33,878 nucleotides of DNA from an uncultured Succinivibrionaceae bacterium (lineage in GTDB: Bacteria > Pseudomonadota > Gammaproteobacteria > Enterobacterales > Succinivibrionaceae). The position numbers and the translations under genes were made by a program. Shown in pieces: positions 33,463 through 33,878 of the stretch. Within the stretch, counting starts at the first letter, position 1. The number at the start of each line of letters is the position of its first letter. The DNA is taken from NCBI GenBank assembly GCA_900539665.1, contig UQCV01000017.1:1-33878 (forward strand), read 5' to 3'. The notes below the pieces were generated by a model. It was not told where the DNA came from, ran no database searches, and saw nothing but the letters and a program-made list of their open reading frames with translations.

Positions 33463-33878
33463 ATTATCGTGTCCATACTAATCTTTGGATTTTGGCTTTA
33501 AGCCTTAAATAAAATTCGCTAAATAGATTGGTTAAAGATGATTTTTGATTCTCTTTAAGGTATGTGTAAATATTAGGAATTACGCTCAATGGATAAGTAG
33601 CTACTTTTGATGTTACTTTTAAGTTTTGCTTTAAGTAAGCTCAAATCAAGTAGTTGTTTTAACGATAGTTCTCAGGCGTCTTGCCCGAGGTAAATGGGAT
33701 TTTTCAAACTGAAAGTCTGTTTTAGATGGCCTAATGTTTACATGCCTCACGTTTACTGTACTTGAGGGCGGTTCATTAGCAAGATCTTCTCTGAATTTAT
33801 GGTAAGATAAAATCTTAATTTATCTAAAATCTCCAAGAAGACTCCTTCCTCTTTAGGTGGGAGATGAATTGGTTTTTT

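Larger units (their letters stand above)
33077..33878. other. Gene-free right end
   Basis: About 800 bp with no coding frame of note on either strand and no recognised RNA family. Apart from the tRNA promoter, it holds several hairpin-forming repeats, two listed separately. A further pair CTCAGGC/GCCCGAG lies at 33671-33689, and a CTCC...GGGAG hairpin near 33851-33864 is followed by a T-run at the window end, perhaps the terminator of a unit in or beyond this region. Confidence 0.5.

Overview
The window is about 34 kb of an AT-rich gammaproteobacterial chromosome, made of core metabolism and envelope genes. The best guess is a fermentative, succinate-forming anaerobe or facultative anaerobe of the Succinivibrionaceae type. 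Reasons: a gammaproteobacterial frdABCD fumarate reductase, citrate synthase and sucCD without sdh or sucAB beside them, acetate kinase, LolCDE, and an E. coli-like tRNA-Gly(GCC). The family assignment is inference. A FlrB/FlrC (FleS/FleR) two-component pair preceded by a near-consensus sigma-54 promoter suggests a flagellated cell, although no structural flagellar gene is present here.

Layout. 0-0.8 kb: a frameshifted Anbu proteasome-like gene. 1.0-3.5 kb: pgk and fbaA, strongly codon-biased glycolytic genes. 3.8-8.0 kb: gltA (-) divergent from sucCD (+) across 733 bp. 8.1-12.0 kb: a PilZ-like gene followed by lolC-lolD-lolE. 12.1-16.3 kb (-): a large M48 metallopeptidase and ackA, the latter behind a long leader with several hairpins. 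16.8-20.5 kb: a small membrane methyltransferase-like gene (-), then flrB and flrC (+); flrB ends in an 18-bp tandem repeat. 20.6-23.8 kb: an NSS sodium symporter and a DASS (SLC13) carboxylate transporter. 24.0-25.6 kb (-): ettA. 26.0-29.3 kb (-): frdABCD. 29.7-32.7 kb (-): psd, rsgA and trmN6. 32.9-33.1 kb (-): two identical tRNA-Gly genes. The last 0.8 kb has no recognisable gene.

How the genes fit together. Pgk, FbaA, AckA, GltA, SucCD and Frd fit a branched TCA cycle in which fumarate is the respiratory electron sink and succinate and acetate are end products; the DASS carrier could move dicarboxylates. LolCDE, Psd and the M48 protease serve the envelope. EttA, RsgA, TrmN6 and tRNA-Gly serve translation.

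No clear phage, transposon, CRISPR array or defence island was seen. The most interesting points are regulatory and evolutionary: the sigma-54 promoter, the FlrB tail repeat, a possible small RNA and dyad operator beside the frd promoter, the ackA leader, the broken Anbu gene, and the structured gene-free right end.
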